Assembly (NCBI GenBank): GCA_017311315.1
Contig: CM029610.1
Span: forward strand, 9,176,236 to 9,240,235
Origin: Dendrocalamus latiflorus
Taxonomy: Eukaryota > Streptophyta > Magnoliopsida > Poales > Poaceae
Length of the DNA: 64,000 bases
Reading direction: 5' to 3'
The translations under genes were made by a program, and so were the position numbers. Position 1 is the first letter of the stretch; every line of letters starts with the position of its first letter. This document shows, piece by piece, positions 11,293 to 22,294 of this stretch. Under the pieces are notes generated by a model that worked only from the letters and a program-made list of their open reading frames with translations, did no database searches and was not told the origin of the DNA.

Positions 11293-11979
11293 ACTTCCCT
11301 CTCATCATTTCATCCTCTAAGAAGACAGCGTGTCTCGTTTCTACAAACTTTGTATATCTATCTGGACAGTAGAAACGAAACCCTTTTGACTTTTCAGGGT
11401 AGCCAATGAAATGACAACTTACTGTTTTGGGATCAAGCTTCCCAAGGTTTGGGTTAAATACTTTAGCCTCAGCAGGACTCCCCCACACAAGTAAGTGGTT
11501 TAGTGAGGGAACTCTTCCTGTCCACATCTCGTACGGTGTTTTGGGCACCGACTTACTAGGCACTCTGTTGAGAATATGAATGACGGTTTTCAACGCCTCC
11601 ATCCATAAACTCAATGGCAGTGTGGAGTAGCTCATCATGCTTCGCACCATATCCATCAGGGTACGATTGCGTCTTTCAGCTACTCCATTTTGCTGAGGTT
11701 CGCCCGGGGTAGAATACTGGGCCACTATTCCATTTTCCTGTATAAACCTTGCAAAAGGTCCAGGAACTTGTCCATATGGGGTATGTCGACCGTAGTACTC
11801 CCCCCACGATCAGATCGGACTATCTTAATCTTTAAATCGTGTTGATTTTCAATTTCAGCCTTAAATATCTTGAATTTATCCAAGGCTTCATTTCTTTCTT
11901 TGATTGGATAAATATATCCATAACGGGAGTAATCATCTGTGAATGTTATGAACGAGTCATATCCATCCACACTTTTCAC
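11279..11979 (-). pseudogene. Copia integrase core (frameshifted)
   Basis: 'FITFTDDYSRYGYIYPIKER' carries the D of the integrase D,D-35-E core, 'VRSDRGG' the second D, and '[20 protein letters not shown]' the glutamate region. One G is missing from a G-run at about 11,810, shifting the frame. A one-base gain near 11,288 restores the original frame before the reverse transcriptase. The two indels have opposite sign and about 500 bp lie between them. Confidence 0.88.
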
Positions 11980-12084
11980 AGGAAAAGGACCACAAATATC
12001 TGTGTGAATAATTTGTAGAACTCCTGTGCTTCTTTTAGCGTCTTTTTTAATTTTCTTTACATATTTTCCTTTAATGCATTCTCT

Positions 12085-12726
12085 TCATTGTTCTAAGTCT
12101 GAGAACTCTAATTGAGGAAGAATATCATTCTTAACTAGTCTTTCTATTCTCCCCCTCGAAATATGGCCTAAACGACAGTGCCATAATTTCGACGACTCAT
12201 CTAGAGTTCTCTTTCGTTTTCTGTTTACATTCGTAGACGAGGATTCAATCACTTTCTCGCACGCGACGTTCCCATTATCGCATACGACATTCACATCATC
12301 ACATAATGATAACAAATAAAGCTCATTCTGTAAGATGGCAAGACCAACACATTCTTTATTAAACATTATTTCACACTTGCCATTTCCAAAATTACAATCA
12401 TAACCATCTTTGTCCAAATTTGAAACACTAATCAAATTCCTCTGTAAAGAGAGAACAAAAAGGACATCTCTAAGTAAAAGATTGGAGCCATTAGCTAACT
12501 CTAATGAAAGATCGCCAACGGCTTCAACTTCAGCTTGGACTCCATTTGCAACTTTAATGCATCTTTCGTTTCTTTGCGTAGTCCTCGTCGAACGGAATCT
12601 CTGTAAGGAATTAGCAACATGAACAGTTGCTTCTGAGTCAATCCACCAAGTGGATTTCGAATATTGCACATACATGCATTCATTTATAAAGGTAATAATG
12701 TTCTCACCTTTCTTTGCCATTATCAT
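12085..12726 (-). pseudogene. Copia protease and pre-integrase zinc finger (broken)
   Basis: About residue 28 reads W-I-D-S-E-A-T, where the active-site motif of Copia aspartic protease is D-S-G; the glycine has become glutamate (one G-to-A change), which should inactivate it. The C-terminal 50 residues are the GAG-pre-integrase zinc finger ('LWHCRLGHISRGRIERL'). The frame ends in TGA at 12,085, at the codon for the first cysteine of the finger's CxxC pair. The reading frame is the same as gag's. Confidence 0.85.
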
Positions 12727-12771
12727 CTTTAAGTAATCAGGACAGTTCTTCTTGTAGTGTCCCGTCTTCTT

Positions 12772-13662
12772 TCAGTGAAGACACTGATCTTTGTCTACAG
12801 CAAATTTATTCTGTTGAGGCTGATGGACAGAGGCTTTTCCCTTGTTCTTTGAGAAGGAGGTACTGTTGAAGTTCTTTTTCTTGTTATCCTTCACATAGTT
12901 GATAGATCCACCATGTGAGGATTTAATTCTTTCCTCCTCTTGCACACACATAGCTATGCACTTTTCCAAGTCCCATTTCTCGGGCTGCATATTGTAGTTG
13001 ACAACAAATGTGTCAAACTCTTTAGGCAAGGAAACAAAAATCAAATGAATAAGAAACTCATCCTTGAGAGCCAAATCCATTGGTTTAAGCTTGGATGCCA
13101 AGTTGCTCATCCTCAGTATGTGCTCTCTTATGCCACTGCCACCACCAGAGTACCTCTCTGTCACAAGCTGTTTAATCAGCTGTGTAGCATAAGTCTTTGA
13201 AGAGCCAGTAAACTGACTCTTTATTCTCTCAAGGTACTCTGTGACAGTGTCACACTCTGCGATTGAGCCCACAATAGCAGGCTCAATCGTGTTCTTTATC
13301 ACAGCCATACATTTCTTGTTGGCTGTGGTCCATTTCTTATGCTCAAGGTCATAAGACATCTGTAAGGGAGCATGATCCCTCTGTCTTTTCTGTCAAGCAG
13401 TATCATCCTCATTTTGATCCCTCACTGGAGCCATAGGCTCAGTGGGACGTGCTGTAGTGAGGACCCAGTCCACCTCATGCAAGATAAACGCTAAGTCTAT
13501 CTTTTTCTTCCACTCTCCATAATTATCTCCTTTGAGAGTGGGGATCTCTCTGATACAACTCATCAAGTTGTATCCTCCTGAAAAATATTTCAAATAAAGT
13601 GAGAACATAACAGGAAAATTATATGCCTTATTTCCAACGTTGGTCAAAAATACGACATACAA
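12772..13662 (-). pseudogene. Copia gag (broken)
   Basis: Starts before 'IPTLKGDNYGEWKKKIDLAF', typical of the Copia capsid N-terminus, and continues through the UBN2-type gag domain ('[20 protein letters not shown]', '[13 protein letters not shown]'). A TGA at 13,393-13,395 interrupts the frame where relatives most likely have Trp. A second TGA at about 12,772 falls in the zinc knuckle, exactly at its second cysteine (C-L-H-stop-K-K-T-G-H-Y-K-K-N-C). Both halves stay in the same frame, so these are point nonsense changes. Gag packages the element RNA into particles; this copy cannot. Confidence 0.88.
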
Positions 13663-14873
13663 TTTAAATCAATTTTATCTATACATTAAATCTACATCAC
13701 CGTTGGGCAGAAATAGAAATAATGCATAAAATCATCAATTAAAAAATTATAATATTGTTATTATCAACGTTGGTCAAAAAATAACAATATCATAATTATC
13801 TGGGATTTATCTTTATTTTTCCAAAATTAAATTCTCCCATTGGTTCGAATTTAATAATGAAAAATCAATCAACATTAACTTTTGCAGCGGAAACTATAAT
13901 TATTCAAAAATAATTCATTATACAGAAGCATTATACTGTACACATTTAATCTCTGAAAAATCAACAAGTTGGTGCAAAAATTTACAGAGATTTGAATCAA
14001 ATTTCAATGAAATTCATCAAAAAATACTTCTGAAAATCAATAAATATCAAAAATCGGGATTTATTGTTCATTTGGCCATTTCGGCCTGTTCGGCCTGGCC
14101 CACGGCCCACGGCGGCCTGCCCGCGCTGCCGAGCGCGCGTGGCCCAACCAGCCGGCGCCGCACGCGCGCTCTGCCTTGGCCCATCCCGCGCGGCCGCAGC
14201 GCAGCCGGCCTCACGCGCGCGCGCGCTCGGCCTCACGCTCTGCTCCGCGCCCCGTCAGCCGTCGGATTCGCATCCGACGGCTCTCGCTCCTCGCGGCGGC
14301 GCGCTCTCGCGCGCAACCTGGGCCTGGGCCGTGATTTCTCTCGCCCGCCTGGGCCGAAAGCCAGCGCGCGTCCGCCCGGCGCGATCTCAGCCGTCGGATC
14401 GCATCCGACGGCTGCGCGACGTTCTAGGCGAATAAAAACGGCGCGCGGCGGACACCCCCGAAACCCTAATTCATTTCTCTCCTCTCCCCTCTCTCTCTCG
14501 TCCGCACCCGACCGTGCGAGCGAAGCGGCGAGGCGGCGGCGACTACGTCCACGCCGCCGGAGAGGGAGAAGACGGCGCCGCCGCGGGCCCTCTCGCCGGC
14601 GTGCGCGCTCCCCTGAGAGGGAGCGCGCCGCCGTCGAGCGGCTCCGTGTCGGCGCCCGTTCAAGCGCGCGTCGACGGTGGCCCGTACATGGAGCGCCGGC
14701 GAGCCCAAGGCTCGGCCGATCTCCCGCACGCCGGCGACGACGGCCAGGTGAGTTTCTTTTCAGATCTAGGGTTAGGGTTTGACCCGATCCCCTTCTCTGT
14801 TCTTTTGCCATTTTCTAGGGTTAGGGGGGGTTCCTCTGTTCTTTCTTTTCTCCGTCTAGATCTACACCTAGGT
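13663..14873 (-). other. Copia untranslated leader with GC-rich, gene-like antisense segment
   Basis: Over 1.2 kb separate the primer site from gag, which is long for Copia. About 14,050-14,760 is very GC-rich. On the plus strand, opposite to the element, it looks like a plant promoter and 5' UTR: two copies of the palindrome CCGTCGGAT(T)CGCATCCGACGG (14,257-14,282 and 14,389-14,413), then 'GAAACCCTAATTC', a CT-rich leader, and a splice-donor-like 'CCAGGTGAGT' near 14,750. Long frames on both strands there are what GC-rich DNA gives by chance. A captured host sequence is possible but not proven. Confidence 0.5.
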
Positions 14874-14885
14874 GCTCTGATACCA
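14874..14885 (-). other. Copia primer-binding site (initiator tRNA-Met type)
   Basis: One base inside the 5' LTR the minus strand reads TGGTATCAGAGC, the classic plant Copia primer site complementary to the 3' end of initiator methionine tRNA. Confidence 0.9.
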
Positions 14886-14886
14886 T

Positions 14887-15369
14887 TGTTAGGTTTAGTT
14901 CTTTAGCTTTTAGGATCTCCTAGGTTAGATCTAGCGGGTCCTTTTCTTTAGGGTTCGGGTGCTTGTGGTAATACCGGGAGGGAGAGAGGGGTATTAACCG
15001 TCCAACGTAGAGGAGGAGGGGTTGGCCATCGCGGTTCGTCGGTGAAGCTCTGCGCACGGGCAGCGACGGTCGGGGAAGAGGATCGGCGTCTCCCTGGCGG
15101 CCAGCGTCTCCCGAGCGGCGGTGATCTCCTTGGCGGTGGGTCTTCCCGTCGCTGGAGCGCCCCCTCTTAGATCGGGTCTAGGGTTATGTCGGTGGGTCTG
15201 GCGGCGGCACGGTGAACCTTGGTGTGCGTGCCGCCCCGGCCCCCACCTCTCTTTTATATGGCGCTGGCGACAGGGGCCCACCAGCCAATTGGGCTGGGCG
15301 CCCCCAATTAGGGCGCGGTCAAGGGGTGGCATTTGGCCGTTGGGCCAAATGCCTGAGATCACTCTAACA
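14887..15369 (-). repeat. Copia 5' LTR
   Basis: 483 bp, TGTTAG...CTAACA ends. Because the coding strand is minus, this right-hand copy is the 5' LTR. A promoter-like CATATAAAAG lies at 15,260-15,251 on the minus strand, where U3/R transcription would start. It pairs with 8712-9194. Confidence 0.93.
15251..15260 (-). promoter_or_regulatory. TATA box in the Copia 5' LTR
   Basis: The minus strand reads CATATAAAAGAGAGG inside the LTR, a good plant TATA box. The same sequence occurs in the 3' LTR at 9085-9076. It would start the genomic RNA of the element; activity is not shown by sequence. Confidence 0.6.
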
Positions 15370-16980
15370 CTCATTACGGCTCCTCGTTAGCCTCTGTTGC
15401 CCGACCACTCGTTACGACCAGATGCTATGTCGCCTGACTGCTCGTTACGACCAAACGATACGACCGCTTGTCCCAAACGCTCGCTTACAGCCACTTGCTT
15501 ACGACCGCTCGCTTATGACCTCTCGGATCAATTGTCCACTCGTTCTGATCACTTGGCATGACAACAAATCAACTGCCTGTTTGTTCTGATCACTCGGTAC
15601 AATAACGCCACACGAAGTCGTGGCCTTCTTCCGCCTGGAATCTCTGGCCGTTTGACCACCGCCCGAACGAGATGCGCTGAAGACAAAAACAGAGCACGAA
15701 AACAGAGGAAAAGCAGCGTTGCTTTGGAAGTCACCAGAGATCCTTTTCTGAAAAAATCTGATATATTATTTCGTCATCATGTTCTTGGCTACAAAGCGCC
15801 ACACAACACCCCTAAAAACCTTCTCCACGAAAGCCCTAAAACCCTATGTCCACTAGCCTACAACCTCCCCTGCTTTTATAACCAGCGCACAAAGTGTGTC
15901 CAACACAAACACCTCAAAACCATGTCCTTAACCACCTGGACATGAGATCTTATCTCTTCCTCAAGTCAAGGGACCTGAAACCCTTCCTAACACGGGTTTT
16001 TAACCAACTCGTACAGGTCATGGACTCCATCCACAATTCTATATGACACACATGACAAAGTCTCCAGGATATCCCCTCCTGTATCTTCATCGTGCACCAT
16101 CACCACGTGCTCTCGCATGAGCGCGATCACCTCACATGACCACCTGACCGCTTGTACCTCAGATTACCCCCTCTTAGTCCCGGTCTTCTTCGTCACCAAC
16201 CGTGATCATCTCCATGCCTCCACGCAGCATCCACCTTTGACCTCCATGTACTCCAGTATGAGTTCAACCACCTCGCTTGACATCCCGACCACCTGGACCT
16301 TAGATTACCCTCTCCTAATCCCGGTCCTCCTCATCACTGACCTTGGCTGCCTCCATGCCCACTTGCACATGCAAAAACCAAAGAAAACATCTTCTAGTAC
16401 GAGTTCTCCAACTCGACCATGATCAGCACACCCTTGTCTATCCCTAGACAAGCACCAAACCATCTACGACCACTCCCCTGATCGTTTACGACCGCACAGT
16501 CTATCGCTACCTGAAACAAACCCTCCGACCACTCAATACGACCGCTAACACAGAGTATTCGTAACTCACAAGTACTCGAAAACCACTCGCGCTGCTACTG
16601 ACGACTATCGAGTACTGACTACCGAGTATCGACTAGCCGCAACACGTACTCGAACCTACAAGTACAGACAACATTCCAATACCCGACCACGTACCGTGAT
16701 TGTGAAACCACTTCTTCCGAGTACCGAGTCCTCCGACTATGAGTACCTCAAGCAACGACAATCCATCATCGACCACCACACCTTGACTAGTCAACTACTG
16801 GCCCAACATGAGTACTCAACGTACTCGACGATCACATGAGTGAAGTACTCGTATCGACCATGAAAGTCTACGAGTACCGACCATAAAGCCAACGGCAACC
16901 GATCACTAAGCCTCCGACTACCGCAGGCAGAACAACAGACTATAAAGTCTACGAGTATTGACAGGACTACCAAATCTACG

Positions 16981-17220
16981 ACCATGAAAGCAGTCTGCAA
17001 AACCCACGACCTTGAAAGCAGTCTGCAAAACCTACGACCATGAACGCAGTCTGCAAAACCTACGACCATGAAAGTAATATGCAAGACCATTAACATAGTC
17101 TGCAAAACCTATGACTGTGAAAATAGTCTGCAAGACCTACGACCATAAACGCAGTCTGCAAAACTTACAACCATCGAGTACTGTAGATATGACCATGAAG
17201 GCAGTCTGCAAAACCTATGA
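16981..17220 (+). repeat. Short tandem repeat, about 30-bp units
   Basis: The phrase 'GCAGTCTGCAAAACCTACGA' with 'CCATGAAA' recurs about seven times with slippage and substitutions. It lies inside the LTR-type insertion. Confidence 0.75.
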
Positions 17221-17481
17221 CCATCGACCGCAAAGCTCTCGACTATCGACCAGTAAAACCTTTGACTATCGAGTACGACCAGTAAAGTCTATGACTACGA
17301 GTACTGTAGCTACGACCATGAAAAAGTACTATAACTATGATTACTTGCCGTGGTCGTAAGATCGAAGTCGTACTGCTGTGGTCGAAAGGTCGAAGTCGTA
17401 CTACTGTGGTTGAAGCCAGACGTAATTGACAGCTGCCATGGTCGAAAGCTGTACGTGGTCGTAAGTCAGCTGTGGTCGACA

Positions 17482-17690
17482 GCTGGACGTGGTCGAAAAC
17501 TGCCGTAGTCGAAAGCTGCTGTGGTCGTAAGCCAGACGTGATCGACAGCTGCTATGGTCGAAGACTGTACGTGGTCGTAAGCTGGACGTGGTCGAAAACT
17601 GCCGTAGTCGAAAGCTGCTGTGGTTGTAAGCCGGACGTGATCGACAGCTACTATGGTCGAAGACTATACGTGGTCGTAAGCCAGACGTGG
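17482..17690 (+). repeat. 99-bp tandem duplication within the LTR-type insertion
   Basis: Two adjacent 99-bp units starting 'AGCTGGACGTGGTCGAAAAC' differ at only a few positions; a partial third unit follows. In translation the unit is 33 residues repeated, but no real gene is implied. Confidence 0.75.
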
Positions 17691-17931
17691 TCATGTCGTG
17701 GTAGAAGCACGCCGTGGTCGAAGTCCGAAGTCTGTGGTTGTTTGGCCATGTCGTAGTCTAAAGTCTGAACTCTGAAGACTATAATCACTCGTAACTAAGT
17801 AGAATCACTCGAAAGCAAAGACATCAACAACAAACGACCAAGTCTTTCAAAAACGCAAAACCCAAAGCAAACCAAATGTCAATTATTCATCATCTCTTTA
17901 TTTACGACTGTCCACATGGTCTAACACTTTC

Positions 17932-20524
17932 TTCTCCTATAATAGAATATGAGCAGTGCAAAAACTAATATGATAAATAGAATTGAACTGCATATGGAGA
18001 TTATTATGACAAGTTTTCCTGGGTGCCTTCTTGGTGGTGTGTTCAGAGCAGGGTGCCAAATTCAGTTGAGGGATACCACCACACAGGCCATCATTTCCAG
18101 CGATCGAGATTGCTGTTGCATTAAGAAAGACCATAACTTTCCTTCAAATTTGTTGAATGAGAGATTCAAGTTAGATAGGCCTCTCAAACTCCCAAGAAAC
18201 GCAGGGATGCCCCCAGACAAATTATTGTGGGAAAGATCAAGCACCAAGAGACCCTTTAGTTGCCCAAGCGACGATGGAATTGTCCCTTGAAGTAAGTTTC
18301 CTGATATATTGAGATCCTGCAAGCTTTGGCACTCACCAATAGAGGTAGGAATCTCTCCAGAAATGTTGTTTGAAGATAAATCAAGCACTCCCAGATTTTT
18401 TAGATTACCCATTTCGGGTGGTAGAGCCCCAGATAAAAAATTATGTCCCAAAAGCATGAAACTAGATAAGGTAGATATGAGAAATGTTTAGATATTGGGC
18501 CAGTAAGACTGTTATATGAAAGATCCAAATGTTCTAGATGACAGCTGCAAAGACTGGAAGGAATTCCTCCATCAAGTTTATTTCCTTCGAGTGCTAGTAG
18601 ATTTAGTGTTGTAAGATTTCCAAGAGTTGGTGGGATGGGTCCTGACAGGTTGTTATATGGCTGATATAATTGATTCAACATCTTGAGTTTGCCAAGAGAA
18701 GCTGGAATAGTTCCCTCCAAACGGTTGATGTTCATGTAAAGCAACACTAAGCTGACCAAGTTCCCTATTCCTTCAGGTATTTTCCCAGCTATATTGTTGT
18801 TTGCTATGATAAGATATCTCAAATGTGAGGAAAGGTTCCAATTGAACTCGCTAGCTCACCCTGAAGATTGTTGTAAACCAAATCTAATGTATGCAAATTG
18901 CTGCAATTGGTCAGGCCGCTGGACATAAAGCCCCGATCAGCATAATTTGTTGCTTCCAGCTGATTTCCTGACAGCGACACGACTAACAATCTCTTTTGTC
19001 GAATTCCAAGGCACTGGGGAACTATTCCTGACAAAAACAAGTTATTTACTGTCTGCAAACTTGGAGCATAGAGGCATTGCACAAGGATGGCGGGATTGTT
19101 CCGCGAAAACTGATTGATATGTACAACAAAATTTTGTAGATTTGGAAGCATATTGCCGATGTCAGGTGGAAAAGACCCACTGAGACGATTGCTTTGTAAG
19201 CCTATAACTTCAAGAGAGGAAAGGGTTGAGTAGTGAAGGAGGAAAAGGACCTTAAGTTTGTTATACTCTAGACTAAGGCTCGTCAGGGTGCCAAGATTTC
19301 CAAAAGAATGTGGTATGGAATCTGAAAGATTGTTTTGTAAAAGAGAAAGATCAGTGAGCAATCGAAGGCTGCCTAATGATTCTGGGATGCGTCCTGTGAG
19401 GCGATTTCGCCGAAGATCAATAAATACTAGCGACGAGAGATTTCCCAACCAAGCAGGGACGGTTCCTTCGAGGTTGTTCACCCCCAATTCAAGGACAACA
19501 AGGGATGAAAGCTTTTGCAGTGGTAGTATGCTCCCTGTTAGTTTTGCTGAAGGGATACTGAGATATTTTTGGCTTAAGTTTTTGGATTCTGGTTTATTTT
19601 TCACTATCTATAAATTTCATTTTTTCTGGACTTTTGACTTTTTTGAGCTTTTTTGCCGGTTCTTTGTTCTCATATTCGTTTGCGTTGTCCGTGATGAGTT
19701 AACATATTTTTTCTATTTTTAAATTTTTTAAATTTAATTACGCCAAATAAACCACCTTCAGTTACAGTGTAATTTCAGCCAGCTACAATACAATTTCAAC
19801 TATAAGCCATTATTTTTCAGCCCAACCGAGCAGGGTCTTGAGTGCTGAAAGGTTTCCAAGTGAAGCAGGAATGGGGCCTGTCGGTAGATTGGAACCTAGA
19901 CCTAGTCCAACAAGGCTAACAAGACCAAGTGAGGTGGTTAAATTCCAAGTTTAGAGTTCTAAGGTTTACAAGGTTCCCAATCTTTGATGGAATGCTTCCT
20001 GTAAGAGTGTTCAGGCCAAGATTGAATACCTTGAGACTGCGCAACGAGCAGAGCTCCGGTGGTATCTCGCCATGGAGCCTGTTGTTGTACAGCTAAAGGT
20101 TCTCGAGACTAGTGCAGTTCGACAGCGACACTGGAACCCAGCCTTGAATGTTGAGGTTGAGGTGGTTGAGGTCAGGGAGGCTGCCGAGCTCCGGCGGTAG
20201 GACGCTGTGCAGGTGGTTCGCGGGGAGGTGGAGCCGCCTCAAGTAGGTGAGGTTGCTGAGCTCGGGAGGGACGGTGCCGTGGAGGCCGAGCCCGGGAAGC
20301 TCCAACGCTACCACGTGGCCGCGGCCGCTCAGGCCGCACGTCACGCCGCGCCACTGGCATACCGGGACGGAGCTGTTGCCCCACGACGGCGAGTCACTCG
20401 TCATGCGTTTATGAACGACGTGAGCGCGAGGCGGTCGTCGGCCGCACTGCCCGCGGCGGTTTCGGGACCAGCTAGCCATACGAGAAGGGAAACCATGGCG
20501 AGCTTTTGACTCGGCGAGCTCCAT
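17932..20524 (-). pseudogene. LRR receptor kinase, ectodomain and transmembrane half
   Basis: Pieces in order on the minus strand: the N-terminal cap and first LRRs (20,524-20,093); LRRs in another frame, from 'NNRLHGEIPPEL' to 'GPIPASLGNLSALK' (about 20,090-19,840); the MITE; LRRs 'LTGSI' onward (19,590-18,820); more LRRs (18,822-18,430); and the last LRRs ending in 'NLSFNKFEGKL' (18,457-18,120). Next comes the cap 'GNDGLCGGIPQLNLAPC' (about 18,100-18,040). Then a shifted frame gives a hydrophobic span 'VIIISICSSILFIILVFALL' followed by 'YYRRRK', a classic membrane anchor with a basic stop-transfer. The text breaks exactly there, at the LTR insertion. 'GLCGGIPQL' plus the paired-Cys cap is typical of the LRR-XII family. 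Confidence 0.8.
19570..19835 (-). mobile_element. AT-rich MITE, copy 2, inside the LRR coding region
   Basis: Shares its core with 2060-2340 on the opposite strand ('TTTTTTGAGCTTTTTTGCCG' and 'TTAAATTTAATTACGC'). Its minus-strand start reads 'GACCCTGCTCGGTTGGGCTG'. It falls between 'GNLSALK' and 'YLSIPSAKLTGSI' of the receptor-kinase ectodomain, splitting one leucine-rich repeat. No clean target duplication could be read. Confidence 0.65.
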
Positions 20525-21928
20525 TGGTGTTAAGATGGGGCACAGACGTAAGGGTTATCCAGTTTATATGAGCTTTTTTATCGTCCTTGAAAAGCACCTA
20601 TATACAAAGTTGGAAGCAGCGATGCAATTTGTTGATGAGTCCATTGTATTATGTAATGTGTATGGTACTTAATTGTAATCGTCCAAAGCCCAAAAATTTC
20701 TTAAGAAGCGTAGACGCGGACCTTGACCTTGCAGAGGTTTTCATTAGAGAAAATATAAAATTAAAACCTGAGATGTAGACTAATTTTGTCGATATTTTCA
20801 TTAGGTATTGATAAATATCATCCGGATGTTTTCTTTCTAACTATCATCCAGATTTGTGACCATTGGATTAGAGATCTAACGGTCACGAATTCTCTCCACC
20901 CCCTCTGTAATTAAGCTGGTTACTGTCGCAAGTCAGGGTCAGCAATGCAAGACTGTACCCAACTATGACCATCTCTGCCCCTAGGGCCCATTGCTTCTTT
21001 TATTTTTTATTATTTTTATGGAATTGCAGAGACCAAGTTCCCTTCAACTAGCCCAAACATCACCACATAAAAGCGTATAGAATCTCCCCTCATGTCAGCA
21101 TATATGAAGAAAGGACAGCGTCTCGACTGTAGGAGGAGCTTACAAGAATAGGAAGATATATCTTTTTTTTTGTGAGAGATCATGTGGTCGTGACTCCATA
21201 AGAGTGATGAGTAATTGACAAGGGTTTAGGTCAGTCGAGTTTGGTTTGGGTGGTTCGGACCTTGACGTTGCATGGCGCAATCGGGCTCGGTTGGACTTGG
21301 TCAAACTTGGTCGTATGGATTAGGATGCATATTCCGATGTTTCGACAGGTTTGGACTTCGTCATGGTAAGTATGATGGTATTTACGCTTTCATGTATCGA
21401 GCGGTGCTATTTGACGTGTTTCTTGTCTGTGTGGCTGCAGGACGTCGAGGCGGAGTCGTGGCGAGACACGGTGGACCAGACTAGGCGCAGGTGGCGCTGA
21501 GGTCAGAACGGTCGGGATGTATCGAAGACGACGCGGACTCGAGGTGGTTGCGAGGCGTGCGAGGCAAGGAGCGCGGAAGCTTCCCGGAAGGTGCAGGAAG
21601 GGCGAAACGGGAATTTCGCAAGGCTGCACAAGCGGGAGCGGGCTCCGTTGGATTTAGCGGGCGTAACGGGGCGGAGACCCGTTAGCCAAGGCTATAAATA
21701 GGATTGAGGGGCTGCATGCCCACTGGAACACTTGAAGAGTGAATTAGGGTTTGCTAGAGTCAAAAGAGGCTTTGATGGCTTGCTTTGGCTTTAGGCTTTA
21801 GTGGGTGAGAGTGGTTAGAGGAGGCAGAGTGTGTTCCCTCTGTGCTCTGTGTCTTTGTTCGTAGTGTTCCCAGAGTGTGTTCATCCCTTCTCAAGCATGT
21901 ATGGGTGTGATTTCTTGAGATGGAGTGG
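20525..21928 (+). other. 5' flank of the kinase pseudogene and LTR/promoter-like region, no gene
   Basis: No coding gene is supported. From about 21,190 the plus strand looks like an LTR or promoter: a GC-rich stretch, then GCTATAAATAGG (TATA box at 21,693-21,700), then a leader with 'GAATTAGGGTTTGCTAG' and T/G-rich text. It stops at 21,928, where a CACTA element begins. I could not find the matching partner LTR. Confidence 0.4.
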
Positions 21929-22294
21929 CACTACAACACGCATAGCCTTTTATGACGTCTATGGTATGACAATAGGTCAAACCGTCACTAAATCATCCGG
22001 TTTATGACGTTTTCTAAGAGACATTTCGGCATAGTGACACCAAAAAAATTAACGTCATAAAAGACGTCATAATTGAAGTCCAACTCCAACCTGTGACATT
22101 TTTTGCTGCGTCATATGAGCCAATTTGCAAATGTCATAAATCTATGACAAAGTTTTTGCATCATAAAATATTTTTTTGTTTTTAAAAAAAATTGTAGTCC
22201 CTGTTGGCATTCAAAATGGCCCTGGCTGCCTCCAATATGGCCCATTAGCACTGGTTACGCATAAGAAAGAAAATTAGCAAAATAGATGCGCCAT

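Larger units (their letters stand above)
8707..15374 (-). mobile_element. Ty1/Copia LTR retrotransposon, near complete
   Basis: The element is 8712-15369 (6,658 bp), flanked by 5-bp duplications CTCAT (8707-8711 and 15370-15374). Its two 483-bp LTRs begin TGTTAG and end CTAACA. It has a primer-binding site, a polypurine tract, and gag, protease, integrase, reverse transcriptase and RNase H in Copia order, all on the minus strand. Counting by eye, the LTRs differ at about 8 of 483 positions, so the insertion is fairly young. The coding region carries three in-frame stops and two single-base indels, so this copy makes no full polyprotein. It lies inside the older LTR insertion that had already split the receptor-kinase gene. 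Confidence 0.93.
8427..17931 (-). mobile_element. LTR-type insertion (probable solo LTR, about 2.83 kb) split by Copia
   Basis: The element proper is 8432-17926 and is flanked by the 5-bp duplication CTTTC on the plus strand (8427-8431 and 17927-17931; GAAAG on the minus strand). It starts TG and ends CA. Subtracting the nested Copia and its duplicated 5 bp leaves about 2,832 bp, namely 8432-8711 plus 15375-17926. I found neither gag-pol coding nor a pair of internal LTRs, so a solo LTR of a large LTR retrotransposon is the simplest reading. A non-coding LTR element with decayed LTRs is the alternative. It is full of 'CGACCACTCG' and 'GTGGTCGTAAG' phrases and carries two tandem-repeat blocks. 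Orientation is uncertain. Confidence 0.7.
7131..20524 (-). pseudogene. LRR receptor-like kinase (LRR-XII, Xa21-like), interrupted pseudogene
   Basis: Read from 20,524 down to 7,131, the pieces make one LRR receptor kinase: an N-terminal cap with 'CQWRGVTC', many 'N.LSG.IP..LG.L..L' repeats, a transmembrane segment, and a Ser/Thr kinase. Active relatives are plasma-membrane receptors of about 1,000 residues that sense microbial or endogenous ligands. It is dead in several ways. A MITE sits in the LRRs (about 19,570-19,835). An LTR-type insertion (8432-17926) lies just after the membrane span. There are frame changes near 20,092, 18,820, 18,430, 18,050 and 8,255, and a stop at about 20,090. No signal peptide is visible before the LRR cap. 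Removing the insertion and one copy of its GAAAG duplication joins the juxtamembrane frame exactly, which shows the two halves were one gene. Confidence 0.85.

Noticed and set aside
14064..14811. Frames of 120-236 residues on both strands
   Set aside because: GC-rich Copia leader; no domain. Kept only as a possible captured promoter/5' UTR.
16791..17756. Frames over the GTGGTCG repeats as a repeat protein
   Set aside because: The 33-residue periodicity simply mirrors a 99-bp DNA tandem duplication in a non-coding LTR-type sequence.
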